A program made the position numbers and the translations under genes. Below the pieces are notes generated by a model. It was not told where the DNA came from. It made no database searches and was given only the letters and a program-made list of their open reading frames with translations. A stretch of 62,119 nucleotides of DNA, taken from the NCBI RefSeq assembly GCF_963678635.1, contig NC_087066.1, positions 19,117,877-19,179,995 on the forward strand. The letters run 5' to 3'. This document shows, in pieces, positions 12,000 to 22,926 of this stretch (the first letter of the stretch is position 1; each line of letters starts with the position of its first letter). The DNA is from Symsagittifera roscoffensis. Its lineage: Eukaryota; Xenacoelomorpha; Acoela; Convolutidae.

Positions 12000-13560
12000 C
12001 CTATTCTAAACTAATCAAGTGAACAATCCCCGCCCTAAAATTAAATAGCTAAGTTTTCTTAAAACTCTGAAAAACGATGGATTCTGTTTGACTGAATAAG
12101 TTTGCTGTTAGCCGTGAGAACTATCTATTTATTGGGAGAAAACATCGCTGTGCTGGCCTTCTTGATCTCTTTTGGTTTCTTGTTTTAATTTGAAAGTCAG
12201 TTTTCAAAAACTTAATGTCCTGATCATGTGCTAATTTTTTGAAACTTTTTTGTTGTTCATACCACATATCGTCAATGGAAACCTTTATCATACATAAGAC
12301 TAGTATGAAACTAGAAATTTTTAAATATAGAGGGTGGAAAAGAGTCCATTTTTGATGTTCTATTGACACCGAACCCGTAAAAGAAAAAAATATTTGTGGC
12401 ACTAAATTATACATCAAGGAACCCTGCATTGCTTGGGGCCCCTATCACAATTAAAACCCACCTTGCGTTGTGGAGTTTAAACTGAAAATGTTTTCTAAAA
12501 AATGGGAGAAATACAACGTACAAAGAGCCACCAATTTCATCATGAAGAATTTGCTGAATGACCTTTTGAACCAGTAAGCAGTGTTTCGACACTTTAAAGT
12601 CGAGATAACAAATCTAAGTGTTTTTTATTGTCTCAAAATTTTTATATTAAGAATTTCAAACAGATAGGATTGCGACGGGCATTTATTTTATTTTGAACTA
12701 ACGCGTTTCAGTTTTAATTGACTTCCTTAAAACTCGCTATTCTATTGTCTACGTTTCTGACCTAGATGCATTCGTTTTCCCAATCAAAGCATCAAAACCA
12801 TCGTTGAGTTTTGTTCATCGTTCTCCCGTCCAATGTTACCTCGTGGGAAAATGTGTAATTTTTTTGCTTTAATTCATCTCTAAAATCAACAGAAATTTCC
12901 AATTTTTTTTATTAGGTTGAAAAATAACTACTTCAGTCATAGATACTCTTAACAGTGCATCAATTTGGATCATAGTCTAAGTAAAGGCAATTTTTTTGCC
13001 CAGAAATTTGATTAACTAATTGCGAGATTTTTTTAGAAAACGAATATTTATTGCCAGTAAGTGGAATTGTTCCCCTCATCATCAATCGTAAAATATTTCG
13101 AAAAAAAAATGGAATTAAGTTCTAAAAAGTTTTCATACAGTTCTTGGCGAAGATCAACTTAACGGATCCCGTCATGCAGCAACAACTCACTTAATTTCTG
13201 AATGCTTTTTTAGTGTAGATTCCAAATATGATTTAAAAAACGGTGAAAACTAACACCCAAAAAAATCTATTCATATTTTCACATTATTTCACAGCTGCAA
13301 AAATTTTTAAGAACGCTTCAAAACTGTACAGTCCGTTTCACTCACGCCACATAACCCGATCAGGTAACTTGGCATCAGTTTGGTATGCTCCGTTGCATTA
13401 CCTACTTTCAGACTGAAAGTTTATTGCTTCTTTGCAGCTTCGCCCAATAGAGCTGAAATGTATGCATACCGTAGATTTGTTAAAGTAACAATATGTCTTT
13501 TTTCCCGGTTTGAATTTTTCATTTGTGCTGCACCAACTTTTAACCGCATTGACAACAACC
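12000..13560. other. Interval with no confirmed gene
   Basis: This should contain the first exon and promoter of the minus-strand CAP gene, but I could not place either with confidence. The frame at 12121-12429 (-) has a hydrophobic run (ISSFILVLCMI) that could be a signal peptide. No other feature was seen. Confidence 0.4.
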
Positions 13561-14012
13561 CCTAATCTCAGGGACGAATTTAGGGGGGGCGTGGGGGCGG
13601 ACGCCTTCCCCCTCAGGGATTCGACCCCCTGCCGACCCAAAGGGTCCCCCCTTTGATACTTTTTCAGAAATCCATTTTTGGCCGATCGACCCTAAAATTT
13701 TTCTAAAGGTGCCTTTGGCGCCAATATATACTAACTTTGAGGGGGAGCGCGCGCCGAAAAAAAAAACGCGTTTTTTGTCAAAAATTTTCAAAGTGTCCAA
13801 AAATGGCTTTTTTGACTGTTTTTTCAAAAATTTGCCGGCGGCGCAGAAAATTTAGCCAAAAAAGGGGCAAAACAGTGCTTTGGGAGAGCTCGAAAAATCA
13901 ATTTGGTCGACCTAAAAAAAATGTCGTCAAAATTTTGGAAAAATTTTTGAAAATCCGCCCCCCCCCCCCCCCCCCCCCTCGAGAAAATCCTAGATCCGCC
14001 CCTGCCTAGTCT
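13561..14012. mobile_element. hAT-type MITE, long form (13569-14004) with TSD
   Basis: This 436-bp element begins CAGGGACGAATTTAGGGG and ends CCTAGATCCGCCCCTG. Flanking octamers CCTAATCT (13561-13568) and CCTAGTCT (14005-14012) match at 7 of 8 positions. The interior is shared with the copies at 9993, 32984, 37185, 46873 and 59934, for example the CCCTTTG-TACTTTTT block and TAAAATTTTTCTAAAGG. It has an extra GCGCGCGCC-containing middle compared with the 220-bp form. The short frames inside it are not genes. Confidence 0.85.
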
Positions 14013-14139
14013 TATAATTTTTAATTGTGGAAAAAATTTCTGGTTATAAAAATCCATATTATTCGATAAGAGAAAAAATGCATGAAAACAGCGCGATTGG
14101 AATTGTACGCCCAACAATTTTTATTGAGATCAACCCGGG

Positions 14140-14965
14140 AAAGTTTTCGGTGTTAGAGATCTAAAAAATTCGTATTGTTTTTTAGCCTAGTGTTATTGTG
14201 CATCGCATTGTTTTTTTAGCCTAGTGTTATTGTAATTTATTGATCACTTTTCACCGTGATTATTTTAGGTTTGATGAACTGGGCTTGACTTATATGTTGG
14301 ATTTTTCAGATGCCTTTGTTTTGTTAGTTTTTTGCTTCGTTCTCGACTCTGCGTATTTTAGATGTAGCGACTCTTTTTACTGCACCTTTGTGTATCCATT
14401 CACCGATTGTGTTTTCTTCTATATGTGTTTTGATATCCCACTCTTTGTGCAAATTGAAAAATCCCACATACTTGTCAGGTTGCGCATATTTTGCGTTGAA
14501 TGATGGATTGACCTCATAAAGCGTACAGCTTTTTTTTCAATAAGTTTTGTTTTTGCTTCTGTTTTTAATCAGAGGTCTAAATTTTTTTGTCTATCTGGTG
14601 TTTTAGCATCTCATTGCAATGCAAAACGTGATTAACCGAAAAATTTTCGGTGTTAGAGGTCTAATATTTGCTCTTTTGTATGGCATTGTTTTACTTTTTT
14701 AGTCTAGTGATATTGTGTTTATTTGTTAAACTATCACCATGATTTTTTTAAGGCTAAAAAAGTTGGCTTGGTTATATTCATTGGGTTTTTCAGATGCTGT
14801 TGTTTTGTTAGTTCTTTCATTTCATTCTCGACTGTGTCTGGTAGATGTTGTAGCACCCCTCTTTTTTTTAAAACAACCTGTATCTGTTCGCCGGTTGCGT
14901 TTTTTCTACACGCGGTTTTGATAGCGCACTCCTTGAGCGATTCGGAAAATTTCATTTAACACGTT
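14140..14965. repeat. Ancient tandem duplication, ~0.5 kb units
   Basis: Copy one (about 14140-14520) and copy two (about 14638-14965) share ordered blocks: TTTTCGGTGTTAGAG(A/G)TCTAA, TTTAG(C/T)CTAGTG(T/A)TATTGTG, CACC(G/A)TGAT, GG(A/G)TTTTTCAGATGC followed by TTGTTTTGTTAGTT, and TTCTCGACT. The offset is roughly 500 bp. Both carry open but diverged frames without recognisable protein character. An extra 60-bp echo of the CCTAGTGTTATTGTG block lies inside copy one. Confidence 0.6.
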
Positions 14966-15265
14966 TTTGATATTAAAAAAAATTCTACAGAGAATTTCTT
15001 TTTGCTAGAAGTCTAGAAGTGTTCCCCAAATAAAACTAGAAGCTGGCACTATAATTTCACTCATAATTTATTGATGCATTTATGAGTACACTGAGGTACA
15101 TATGCACTTTTTGAGTTCAATTGAAACTCATCTGCTCAAAATGACGTAAATAGCACTCTCCAAAAACGAACGTGGAAAGGGCGCAAAAAACGTGAACGAT
15201 TTCTAGTTTCGAAAGCAGAATTTAATTTTAAGTGTAATGAATGTAATGAAGACTCTTATATAAGT

Positions 15266-15315
15266 CTTGCTGAATTTTTTTTTTTTTTCAAAAAACAACA
15301 AAAAAAATCAGCAAG
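15266..15315. repeat. Hairpin-forming inverted repeat
   Basis: CTTGCTGAATTTTTTT at 15266-15281 is the near-perfect complement of AAAAAAATCAGCAAG at 15301-15315, giving a stem of about 15 bp with an A/T-rich loop. No gene adjoins it. It may be a relic of an inverted-repeat element. Confidence 0.5.
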
Positions 15316-16270
15316 GTTGATTCAAGAAAAAGTTTTAAGAAAAATCTTAAAACTTATTCACGCTCAATTTTGATTTTTCACGGTTCGACTTGTGATTTCT
15401 TTTTAAGTTCAATGCATTTCTATTGTTAAAGGGAAGGCAAACTGCACTATCGAACATCAAAATTGTAAAGGTCACAAAAAACGTCACCGACTTCTAATTT
15501 TTGAAAATGGAAATTAATTATTAGATTTCCCAGCGAAATAAAAGAATACTTTTGTGCAATTTTCCTCCAATTCAATGATCGATTTTTGATAGGATATTCG
15601 CTGTAGTTTTTTATAGGATTAGGCGAGGTGTGACATCACACTCCCAAAGTCTGCGATTGTAGCAATCGGGATAGGCTCGTTTTAAAACTAAGTAGTTGTC
15701 CGTTGAGATCCTCTGCATCAAGGTCACACGCTTTTAAAATTTTTAGTGATTATTTTGAATTTTTTAATGAAACATTGTTTGCGCATGCCTACGATCTTTT
15801 TTGTTCAATTACTTCGTTCCCTACGTCTCTGTAATTTTTGATATGGCTTTGCTGTGTATCAGTGTTGCCTTTTTTTGAATCAATCTCACGGTTTATGTTT
15901 TGCTTATACTCACAAAATATCGCCGCTTTGTACACCTGAGGAGGATCCTCATGCGCGAAAGACCGAATGTGCGAAATTTTTTCAATAAATCAGAAGCCAG
16001 TTATTTAAAATTTGGAAGACTTGAGCGATAATATCAGTTTAAAGGGCGTTGATGAGTTGAGAATTTTGAGTCTTCAATTCTTCGCTCATGTGAATCGCCC
16101 TCACTTGAGGCACATCTTGTCCTACGTCGGACACAAGGGAAATTGATTTGATTGTAGCGGTTTATCCCACTTGTAACCCGGATAGAACTGGTCGAAATAT
16201 GATCAGACCGAAGTCGATCGAACAGCGAATTTTTCCAGGCCAAAAAAAAACACCTGATTTCAATCTGATG

Positions 16271-16457
16271 GTCGAACAAGGGTCGAACTAGAGTCAAATC
16301 AGGGTCGAACTAGAGTTGAATCAGCGTCGAACAAGAGTCGAATCGGGTTCGAACTAGAGTCAAATCAGGGTCGAACTAGGTTCCAATCAGGGTCGAATCA
16401 TGCTCGAACTAGGGTCGAATCATTGTGGAATCCAGCTGGAACTAGGGTCAAATTAGA
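16271..16457. repeat. 11-bp minisatellite (about 17 units)
   Basis: The array is built of GTCGAACTAGG/GTCGAATCAGG-like units of 11 bp, with AACTAG and AATCAG versions partly alternating to give a weaker 22-bp period. Units at the right end become irregular. No reading frame is kept open as a protein repeat on either strand for the full length, so this looks like a non-coding minisatellite. Confidence 0.8.
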
Positions 16458-16665
16458 ATCAAGAGCAGTCAAATATTTGCTATCTTTATAAAAATTTGCA
16501 GAATTTTGGTTATATTTTCAAAAAAAATTTTGGCTGTTTTGGCACTTTTTTGCCAAAGAAACTTGGAAGATATCAGAGATTCTTCAAGAAAATTCAAAGA
16601 ATCTTGAAGAAAAACAAAAAAGCAAAGGTTGTGTTCATAGATTTTTGACAATTTGCGATGATGGG

Positions 16666-16710
16666 TTCTTATTGAAGATTAATCTTGGCCTTCTTATTGA
16701 AGATTAATCT
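16666..16710. repeat. 20-bp direct repeat with 5-bp spacer
   Basis: TTCTTATTGAAGATTAATCT occurs exactly twice, at 16666-16685 and 16691-16710, separated by TGGCC. Confidence 0.8.
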
Positions 16711-16838
16711 AAAGTTTGCTGAAAAATTTTTTAAAATTCTCCAAATCTCTCGGTTTTAAAACTCAACAGTAAAACAACCAAAAATTAGGTTAATTATGGA
16801 AATAAGAAATACAATTGAAATAATAAAATGAAGCTGAA

Positions 16839-17095
16839 CAATGAAATTTTAATAATCAATGAAAATTTGCGCATATCTGATAACCATCAGAATAAAAATC
16901 AGAGTAAAAAATTTTAAAATTTCTGATGATTATCACTTTTACAGCAATTTTAGGCCAACAGAAAAAATGATGTAACTAATTATGATTATAACAAGGCTAA
17001 TTATGATTATAACAAGGTCAATACAAATTATAAAATGAAATTGCGATAATCAATGAAATTTTGCGAATCACTGATAACCATTAGAATAAGCTTAG
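16839..17095. repeat. Duplicated ~60-bp segment with internal 21-bp tandem repeat
   Basis: The segment containing AATCAATGAAAATTTGCG and TGATAACCATCAGAATAA near 16839-16895 recurs at about 17034-17095. Between them TAATTATGATTATAACAAGG is repeated twice in tandem (about 16976-17020). It is a local duplication, non-coding. Confidence 0.6.
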
Positions 17096-17419
17096 ATATA
17101 AGCTCATTGAGTATGTTTTTTTTGTTCGTGTGTTTGTTGATGAACGTAGTTCTGTTTCCTTCTCTTTGCTAGTATACTGGAATTTTCCTCTGCTCCTGCT
17201 CATCGTTCTGACTTTCGTAACAAAAGTAATGGAATGTTTGTGCTCGGGGTGATTTTTCTTTTCGAAAATTCGAACTTTTAACAAAGAATTTGCAACAAAG
17301 TTTTTATATATCAGCGGAAAAGTATTGTTGTCTTGAGCTCAAATTTCAAAAGATATTTTCTCTGTGATCATTTTTTATAAGGTTATGAGGTTTGATGATA
17401 TATACTTTTCGCCGATTTG

Positions 17420-17712
17420 GGACAATTAACGCGCGATATATTTCGCGCTAATGACGCGTAAATGGAGATATAATCCCTCTTATAAATCGTGTTAATATGG
17501 TTGAAACAAGTTATTTGCCATAATTGACTAGTTACTAGGAGCAAAATTTATCACTTTGTATTATATATGGCGTGTGGGGTTTTGATTTAATAAACTCAAA
17601 AATTTGTCTATTGTTTTCTCTCATTTTTCAAAAAATTGAAAGCGAACACTGCTTCATAGAATTTAAAAGACAGTTGGAACATTCAGGGTTTTTCCCTAAT
17701 ACGAGCAGTCTT
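17420..17712 (-). repeat. Dispersed repeat family A, inverted copy
   Basis: The reverse complement matches 1300-1595 in ordered blocks: ACTGCTCGTATTAGGG, GAATGTTCC, ATTCTATGAAGCAGTGTTCG, then the dyad region around CGCGCTAATGACGCG and TATCGCGCGTTAATTG. It is diverged and non-coding. Confidence 0.55.
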
Positions 17713-17786
17713 ATCTTTTGTCGTGATTAATCTCGATCCCCGCAGTATGAGCGTAATGCTTATAGTCTAGTAAGTCCACTTAAGAA

Positions 17787-17802
17787 CCCCCCCCCCCCCC
17801 CC
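17787..17802. repeat. Poly-C tract, 16 bp
   Basis: An uninterrupted C16 lies in otherwise AT-rich sequence. Similar long C or G runs occur at 10169-10188, 13958-13978, 34095-34110, 53089-53109 and 57015-57029. Confidence 0.9.
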
Positions 17803-17896
17803 GCACTGTAGTTTTATGAAATATATTAGATTAAAATGGATTTTAGTGACACTATAATTCAGTGACGCCAGCTTTGTAAGTTAATTCCTTTTTTGA

Positions 17897-18931
17897 TTGA
17901 TTACAAAGAATGTTTTTAGAAAACAATCAATTATTGACAATTTTTCTTCCATTAAAATCAATTTTTTTTCTACTGATATGCATTCTCTACTGATATGCAT
18001 TAAAAAGTTTTTCTTTGAAGAAATCCATTTGAATCTATTTATGTTGCGCAGACTCTGTAAACTTCTTGTTGAGAAATTTTTGTCAAGCGTTAATGGTTTA
18101 TACGGAGTTGCAAGTAGGCAGAAATTAGCATCTACTGAAATACAGAAGGAGAACGAACGGTGCCGAAAGAAAGAAAGATGTTGTGTTAGATGTGTGCAAT
18201 CTCTTGTCAGTTCACCATACTCAAGCGCATTTGAACTGGCTAACCAAAGAGGCGCGTCAAAATGGCTCACAACGTTGCCCTTAGAAGAACATGGTTTTTG
18301 CCTAAGTAAAGCAGCGTTTAGGGATGCATTGTGCTTGCGATATAATTGGCCGCTGAAAGATGTCCCTTCTCACTGTGTTTGTAAAACAACGTTCTCGGTT
18401 GAGCATTTCTTGTCTTGTCCTACTGGAGGCTTACCAGCTATTCGGCATAATGGAGTGATAGATATAACAGTAGAAATGTTTACTGAAGTTTGCTCAAATG
18501 TTGAAGTCGAGTCTCATTTAGAGCGGTTATCTGGCCAGCTTTTGGCTTTGAGAACATCAATTAGGGGCGATGAAGGGCGGCTTGATACTTCAGCTGATGG
18601 AGTCTGGGGAGGCAGATTTGAGAAGGCAGCATTTTCCGATGTATGAGTGTTTGATCCTTGCGCCAATCAAGTTCTGGTACTCCGCCAAGTGTCTACATTA
18701 TGCACTAAGTGGAAAAAAGAGATGCTATGAGCAACGTATCAGAGAAAAAGAACATAGTTCATTCACACCTCTTGTTCTTTCGTGCACAAGAGGCATGGGC
18801 AAACTTGCAACCACATTTAACGAAAAACTTGCTTCGATGATCAATGAGAAAAAAAAAGAAATAAATTCGTATAGTCAAGTGCTTTGGTGGTTTGGATGTC
18901 CTATTGGATTTGCGCTTCTCCGTACAAATTA
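17897..18931 (+). pseudogene. LINE-type retroelement ORF, C-terminal part, broken
   Basis: The frame from about 18100 reads as the conserved C-terminal domain that follows the reverse transcriptase in retroelement proteins common in marine invertebrate genomes. Landmarks are ANQRGASKWLTTLPLEEHGF, FRDALCLRYNWPL, a Cys/His cluster (SHCVCKTTF, EHFLSCPTGG), IRHNGV, and DTSADGVWGGRFE. Just after, the frame hits a TGA at 18644-18646, where an Arg codon would be expected (CGA to TGA). The matching continuation is found in a different frame (IREKEHSSFTPLVLS, RGMGKLATTF, LLRTN ending near 18931), so there is also a frameshift. The reverse-transcriptase part itself is absent upstream, giving a 5'-truncated dead copy. 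Assignment to non-LTR elements is from memory of the family. Confidence 0.75.
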
Positions 18932-18934
18932 AAC

Positions 18935-19397
18935 TAAATTGAAAGTTTATCCGCAGTTGTGGACAATTTCTTAAAGTCCCATGGGTGTATAAAACAAATC
19001 GCATCCGCTGGTAAATGTCATAGAATTTATTATTGTTGAAAACTTCATATGAGTTAACTAGAAGTATGAGTACAATTTTAATATTATACAGTATTTACAC
19101 AATTAACTTTTTGCCTGGAATTTCTACTGTTTTTTGCTTTAATTCTCACCTCAACCCTAAAAACACGTTGACTCGGCCAAAATAGTATCAGAAAACACGC
19201 ACAGAATTAAATTGAAGCGGAAATAAAACCATAAAATTTGTTACAGAACAAGTTGTTACAATCAATTTAAAATGGATACTAATTCGATATTTTTTTATTG
19301 AATTGGATAACCAACTATCATCAATAAAAATGGATTACATCGCTTTGAAAAACTGATTCATAATAGTCTAATCTTAATAATTAAAAATCGATTTTTT
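18935..19397. other. Short non-coding interval
   Basis: This is AT-rich sequence between two retroelement remnants, without a visible feature. Confidence 0.5.
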
Positions 19398-21435
19398 ATG
19401 AATTTTAAGGAAACTGACATTGAGAGTCTATTTTCAATTATTATCCATGAAACTCCAGTGCTGGTTTTCATAAAGTTTTATGGCGCTACAATTGCCCATC
19501 AATGGCACCTCATTCCAGTACAAACAAGGTTGAAGTTTAACTGCATTCGTCCGGAGGATACAGACCAAAAGCTGAGATCAATGCTTGAACTCTCCCTCGG
19601 ATCAGAAGGAAAAAATGTTTTTAGTTAGGCCAGAAGTATAAGTTCTCCGCATCGTACACAGAGTTTTGGAACTGTTAACAATCACAATTGTCAGCAAAAT
19701 GAAAGTAATTTTCGAAAAACATAAACTTCGCAATGAGTAAGAACCCCTAGAACAATTGTGGGGCTTACCCGTAGAAGTGGCGAAGAACTGCGGCAAATCC
19801 ATTGAAGAAGACAAGTTGATAAGAGAGATTTTTCAATAAAATATAAACTACGAGATCCATAGAAAACTACTCACAGAAGCTCTGCTTCTATTGAAACCGA
19901 TCAGTACTTCCAAACTCTCTTTCTTACATAGTAATAATAATAAGCATTCTAATGTCAAAACTGAACCTGCCTTGAATATAAACAGGAGGAAACAGTGTAT
20001 GAACTGCGCAGGAGTGTTTCCTAAGAACATCTATCCATATCCCGGGTTGACCTCCATACACCAAAAATGGTTATCATACAATTCCATACATCAAGTGTAT
20101 GGAAAAATGCTTGTCATACAATTTTCATACAATTTCTAAAAATGGTTGAAATCTGGTATAAACTTATTTCTGTGGATGTTTGATTCTTATAAAACATTCT
20201 GGTGATAAAAAACTGAGGTTCTCGTTTTTTGAAAAAAATGCTTATCATACAATTCCCATATATGGGAATTGTATGACTGGCATTTTTTGATGGCGACACA
20301 AAAAATTTTTCAAGTAATTTGAAAATTTGGCCCAAAAAAATTTTTGTTTTTTTTTCAACCGCAAATCGAATTTCGTACGCAAACAAACATTTTTCGAAAT
20401 TTTTTTTGCTTGCAAAATTTAATATTTTCTGTGCATAACGTAGTCCTGGATACGATAAAATTGGCTTATATTTTCTTTTCACTTATTTTTTTTTTTTTTA
20501 AAACGCTGAAAATTCCTATTTATTTTGTATGAGGTGTTAATGTAAGCATTGATCAATGTCTGATAACTTGAAAATTCAAAAGTTTAAAATAATCATCATT
20601 AAAAAATTTTGCCAAAAAATAAAAGTTCGTTACTTTTGTTATATGAATTGTGAAAAACATCCAAATTCAGGACGTTTTGCTATGCATTGTAAAGGCAAGA
20701 CCGTCCAACCTTTGGTGTTTTGAATAACCAAGGTCTTTGACACTTGTGTTCGGTTGCAAACACAACCGAAAATTTTTCAGAAACTAAATTTAAAAAGAAA
20801 AAATCAAAATTTTAGTTTATGGAAAAGCACATATCATACAATTTTCATATATGGAAAAATGTTTATCATAGAGATTTTATCCAATGTTCTGTACGTATGG
20901 CATTGTATGGAATTGTAGGACAAGAAGTTTTTCATAAATGGAAATTGTATGATTAGAAGTTTTGGTCAACCCGGGATGTCAGGCAAACTACCCTAATCGT
21001 CAATATTGTAATTATAAAAGCCACACAAAACCTGGATATCGTATCAAAGAAATTTAAACAATGAAACCAGTCATATTGTAAATAGTAAAAAAGACTCTCT
21101 GTGTGATATCATAATTGTAAATATCAAACATGCACATATAGATTACTGTGGAGTAAAAAAAGCACGGTAAGAAACGGGACAATGCGACAAACACGACTTC
21201 TCTGTGCAAAACTACTTTTGACGAAGATGGAAAAGACTCAAAAAAGCTACACAACATCCATGTTAGAAACAAAAATCATTTTTCCTTGAATAACCGGGTC
21301 GAGTCGGCTAAACCAGTTAGCTTCTTGAACGCTACAAAAATTACCTATACGGATCAGAGTTTGAATAAACCTCAAAGCCTTGTTATCAATGCAAAAACAA
21401 ACATTCCCATGACCTTAAAAACTCCTAAGCCCTGA
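19398..21435 (+). pseudogene. Ty3/gypsy gag remnant, interrupted by an inserted element
   Basis: A plus-strand frame from about 19699 has the features of a gypsy (Mag-like) Gag. A capsid-end motif (KNCGKSIEEDKLIREIFQ, then IHRKLLTEALLLLKPIS) is followed by a first zinc knuckle CMNCAGVFP. After the inserted element at 20039-20977 comes the second knuckle region CQANYPNRQYCNYKSHTKPG, and after stop codons a 92-codon hydrophilic stretch (21157-21435) in the same frame. In-frame stops occur at 19738 and 19837. The frame at 19398-19625 may be earlier Gag sequence in another frame. Gag forms the virus-like particle of the retrotransposon. No protease, reverse transcriptase or integrase follows. Confidence 0.65.
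20039..20977. mobile_element. Inverted-repeat element with CCCGGGTTGACC termini
   Basis: The element is bounded by ATCCCGGGTTGACC and its exact reverse complement GGTCAACCCGGGAT, about 939 bp apart. Inside, variants of TCATACAATT(T/C)CATA occur at least eight times in both orientations (about 20074-20130, 20230-20275, 20820-20950), so it can fold extensively. It sits inside the gypsy gag remnant, between the two zinc knuckles. No clear target duplication was found beyond a possible AT. No transposase frame is present, so this is a non-autonomous DNA element whose superfamily I cannot name. Confidence 0.7.
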
Positions 21436-21883
21436 CCTTTTGAAGTCGCCTCATAAATTATTTGCCGTTCATTAACGTTCATCCCTTTAATCATTAACAT
21501 GTTCTCCTCTCGAAAAACATTTCGATGGAAAACTGAGAATATTATTTTGAAATCATTATCGTCAGATTAACCTATTTGACTTTTTAAATATAGAAAATTC
21601 AATTCTTTCAAAAGAATTGGGGATCTGACGAACGAATATAGGATGGCTCTGTAGACAAACCACTCCCACAAAAAAAAACAGAAAACCGACCCAAAAAAGT
21701 AGAAAACACACTTCAAAGATCTATATGTTCAAGTTGGTTATTCATCAAAATCGGCCATAGAGTTAACGGCTGGAAAGATTATTCGAAAACCCGATATCGT
21801 TTTTCGTAATTCAGGAGTGAAAAAAAACAGCTATTTTTAGGGGGAATAATTTTTCCCTACTCTCCTAAATTTAATCTCTAATA

Positions 21884-22926
21884 ATGTACGAAGGGTTCAG
21901 AAGAAAAAACAGTTTCACAGAGCCAACCAAAGCCAAAATCAGCTGTGCCATTTCCAACGCTCACAACTCCGCTGGTTCTTATTCAATCAACCTCGAGATT
22001 CAAAAAACAACGCAGGTCAGCACCAAAAAGCAGTCAGAAAGTCAGACTACTCCTAAGAATACTCGTAAGAATGCCGTGACTTGCATAACAGCCTTGAAGA
22101 AGTGTGAAGAAGTCTAAAAAGTAACCAAACTCAGGTTACTTTGCTTTCGACGAGTCAAGTTTTTTTCTCCGTCGTGCACGTCTCGCATTAGCGTCCCTGT
22201 ATAGGTGTGGGAAGGGAGAGATTTCACTTAGAAACTGCCAAAAAATGTCAGCCATCAAAATCAATTCAAATCGACTTAGTTGAAAACGTATTGCTTAGAT
22301 GACAGAAAAATCTCGATTTCTATCAAACCAGCGAACGTAACAAAATCAATAGACAAGACAACCCCACAGGATTGTGACTTCAAGCCGACCATAACCGAAA
22401 ATTCTCCGATGGAACCATTATCTATCAGTTGCGAATCTCCTTTGTTTGAGATTGTCGACTCATCAGGCGAAAGGTAAAGTATCATACAATCGGTAACTCC
22501 GCTGTTCATTTACGTAGTTCATTTAGAAACTGGAATTATCAAAATTTTTTGGTAATCTCTATTTTATAGATGTTGTTGACTCTATTTCGCAAATGGAACA
22601 GCAGACATCGTTCATTGTGGACCAAACAGATAACTCGGCATCTATGAAAAAAAAATACGCGAGGCGTAAAACCAGAGTCTACCAGCGGACGACAACAACT
22701 CAGCGGAGTCAGGCATCCCAGTAATTTCAGAACTATCAAGTTTACCATCGGAACCAATTTGGAAAGCAACGGATCTTCGAGCGACAGACCAATCAATTAT
22801 TGAGCACTGCAGTTGAGATTGCTTGACTTTATCTTCTTTAAACCTACCAAACTTCGACTTTCCCTCTAAAATTGATAGCAACATTCCGTCTGAATCAGAC
22901 AATTACTTTAAAAACTTGAAATTTTG
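21884..22926 (+). pseudogene. Unrecognised decayed Ser/Thr/Pro-rich coding stretch
   Basis: Several plus-strand pieces look protein-like but do not join into one frame. They are a 77-residue Lys/Thr/Gln/Ser-rich piece at 21884-22117, a Pro/Ser-rich piece at 22280-22473 followed by GTAAAG, a basic piece after ATAG at about 22571-22720, and an acidic Ser/Pro-rich piece at about 22680-22926 (SGIPVISELSSLPSEPIW, then after a TGA, PNFDFPSKIDSNIPSESD). The apparent GT-AG intron at 22474-22570 does not preserve phase. It may be a decayed gene, or the continuation of the gypsy element just upstream. No family was recognised. A competing minus-strand frame at 22642-22902 is judged a shadow. Confidence 0.35.

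Noticed and set aside
12121-12429. Candidate first exon of the minus-strand CAP gene
   Set aside because: The hydrophobic run is suggestive, but the only decent donor (GATAAAG/GTTTCC) is phase 0 while exon 2 needs phase 1, so it was not included in the gene model.
13737-14117. Open frames with Pro and Gly runs on both strands
   Set aside because: They lie inside the hAT MITE and come from its poly-C/poly-G ends.
22642-22902. Minus-strand 86-codon frame opposite the Ser/Pro-rich remnant
   Set aside because: The plus strand shows more protein-like composition over a longer stretch, and no splice or family support exists for the minus frame.
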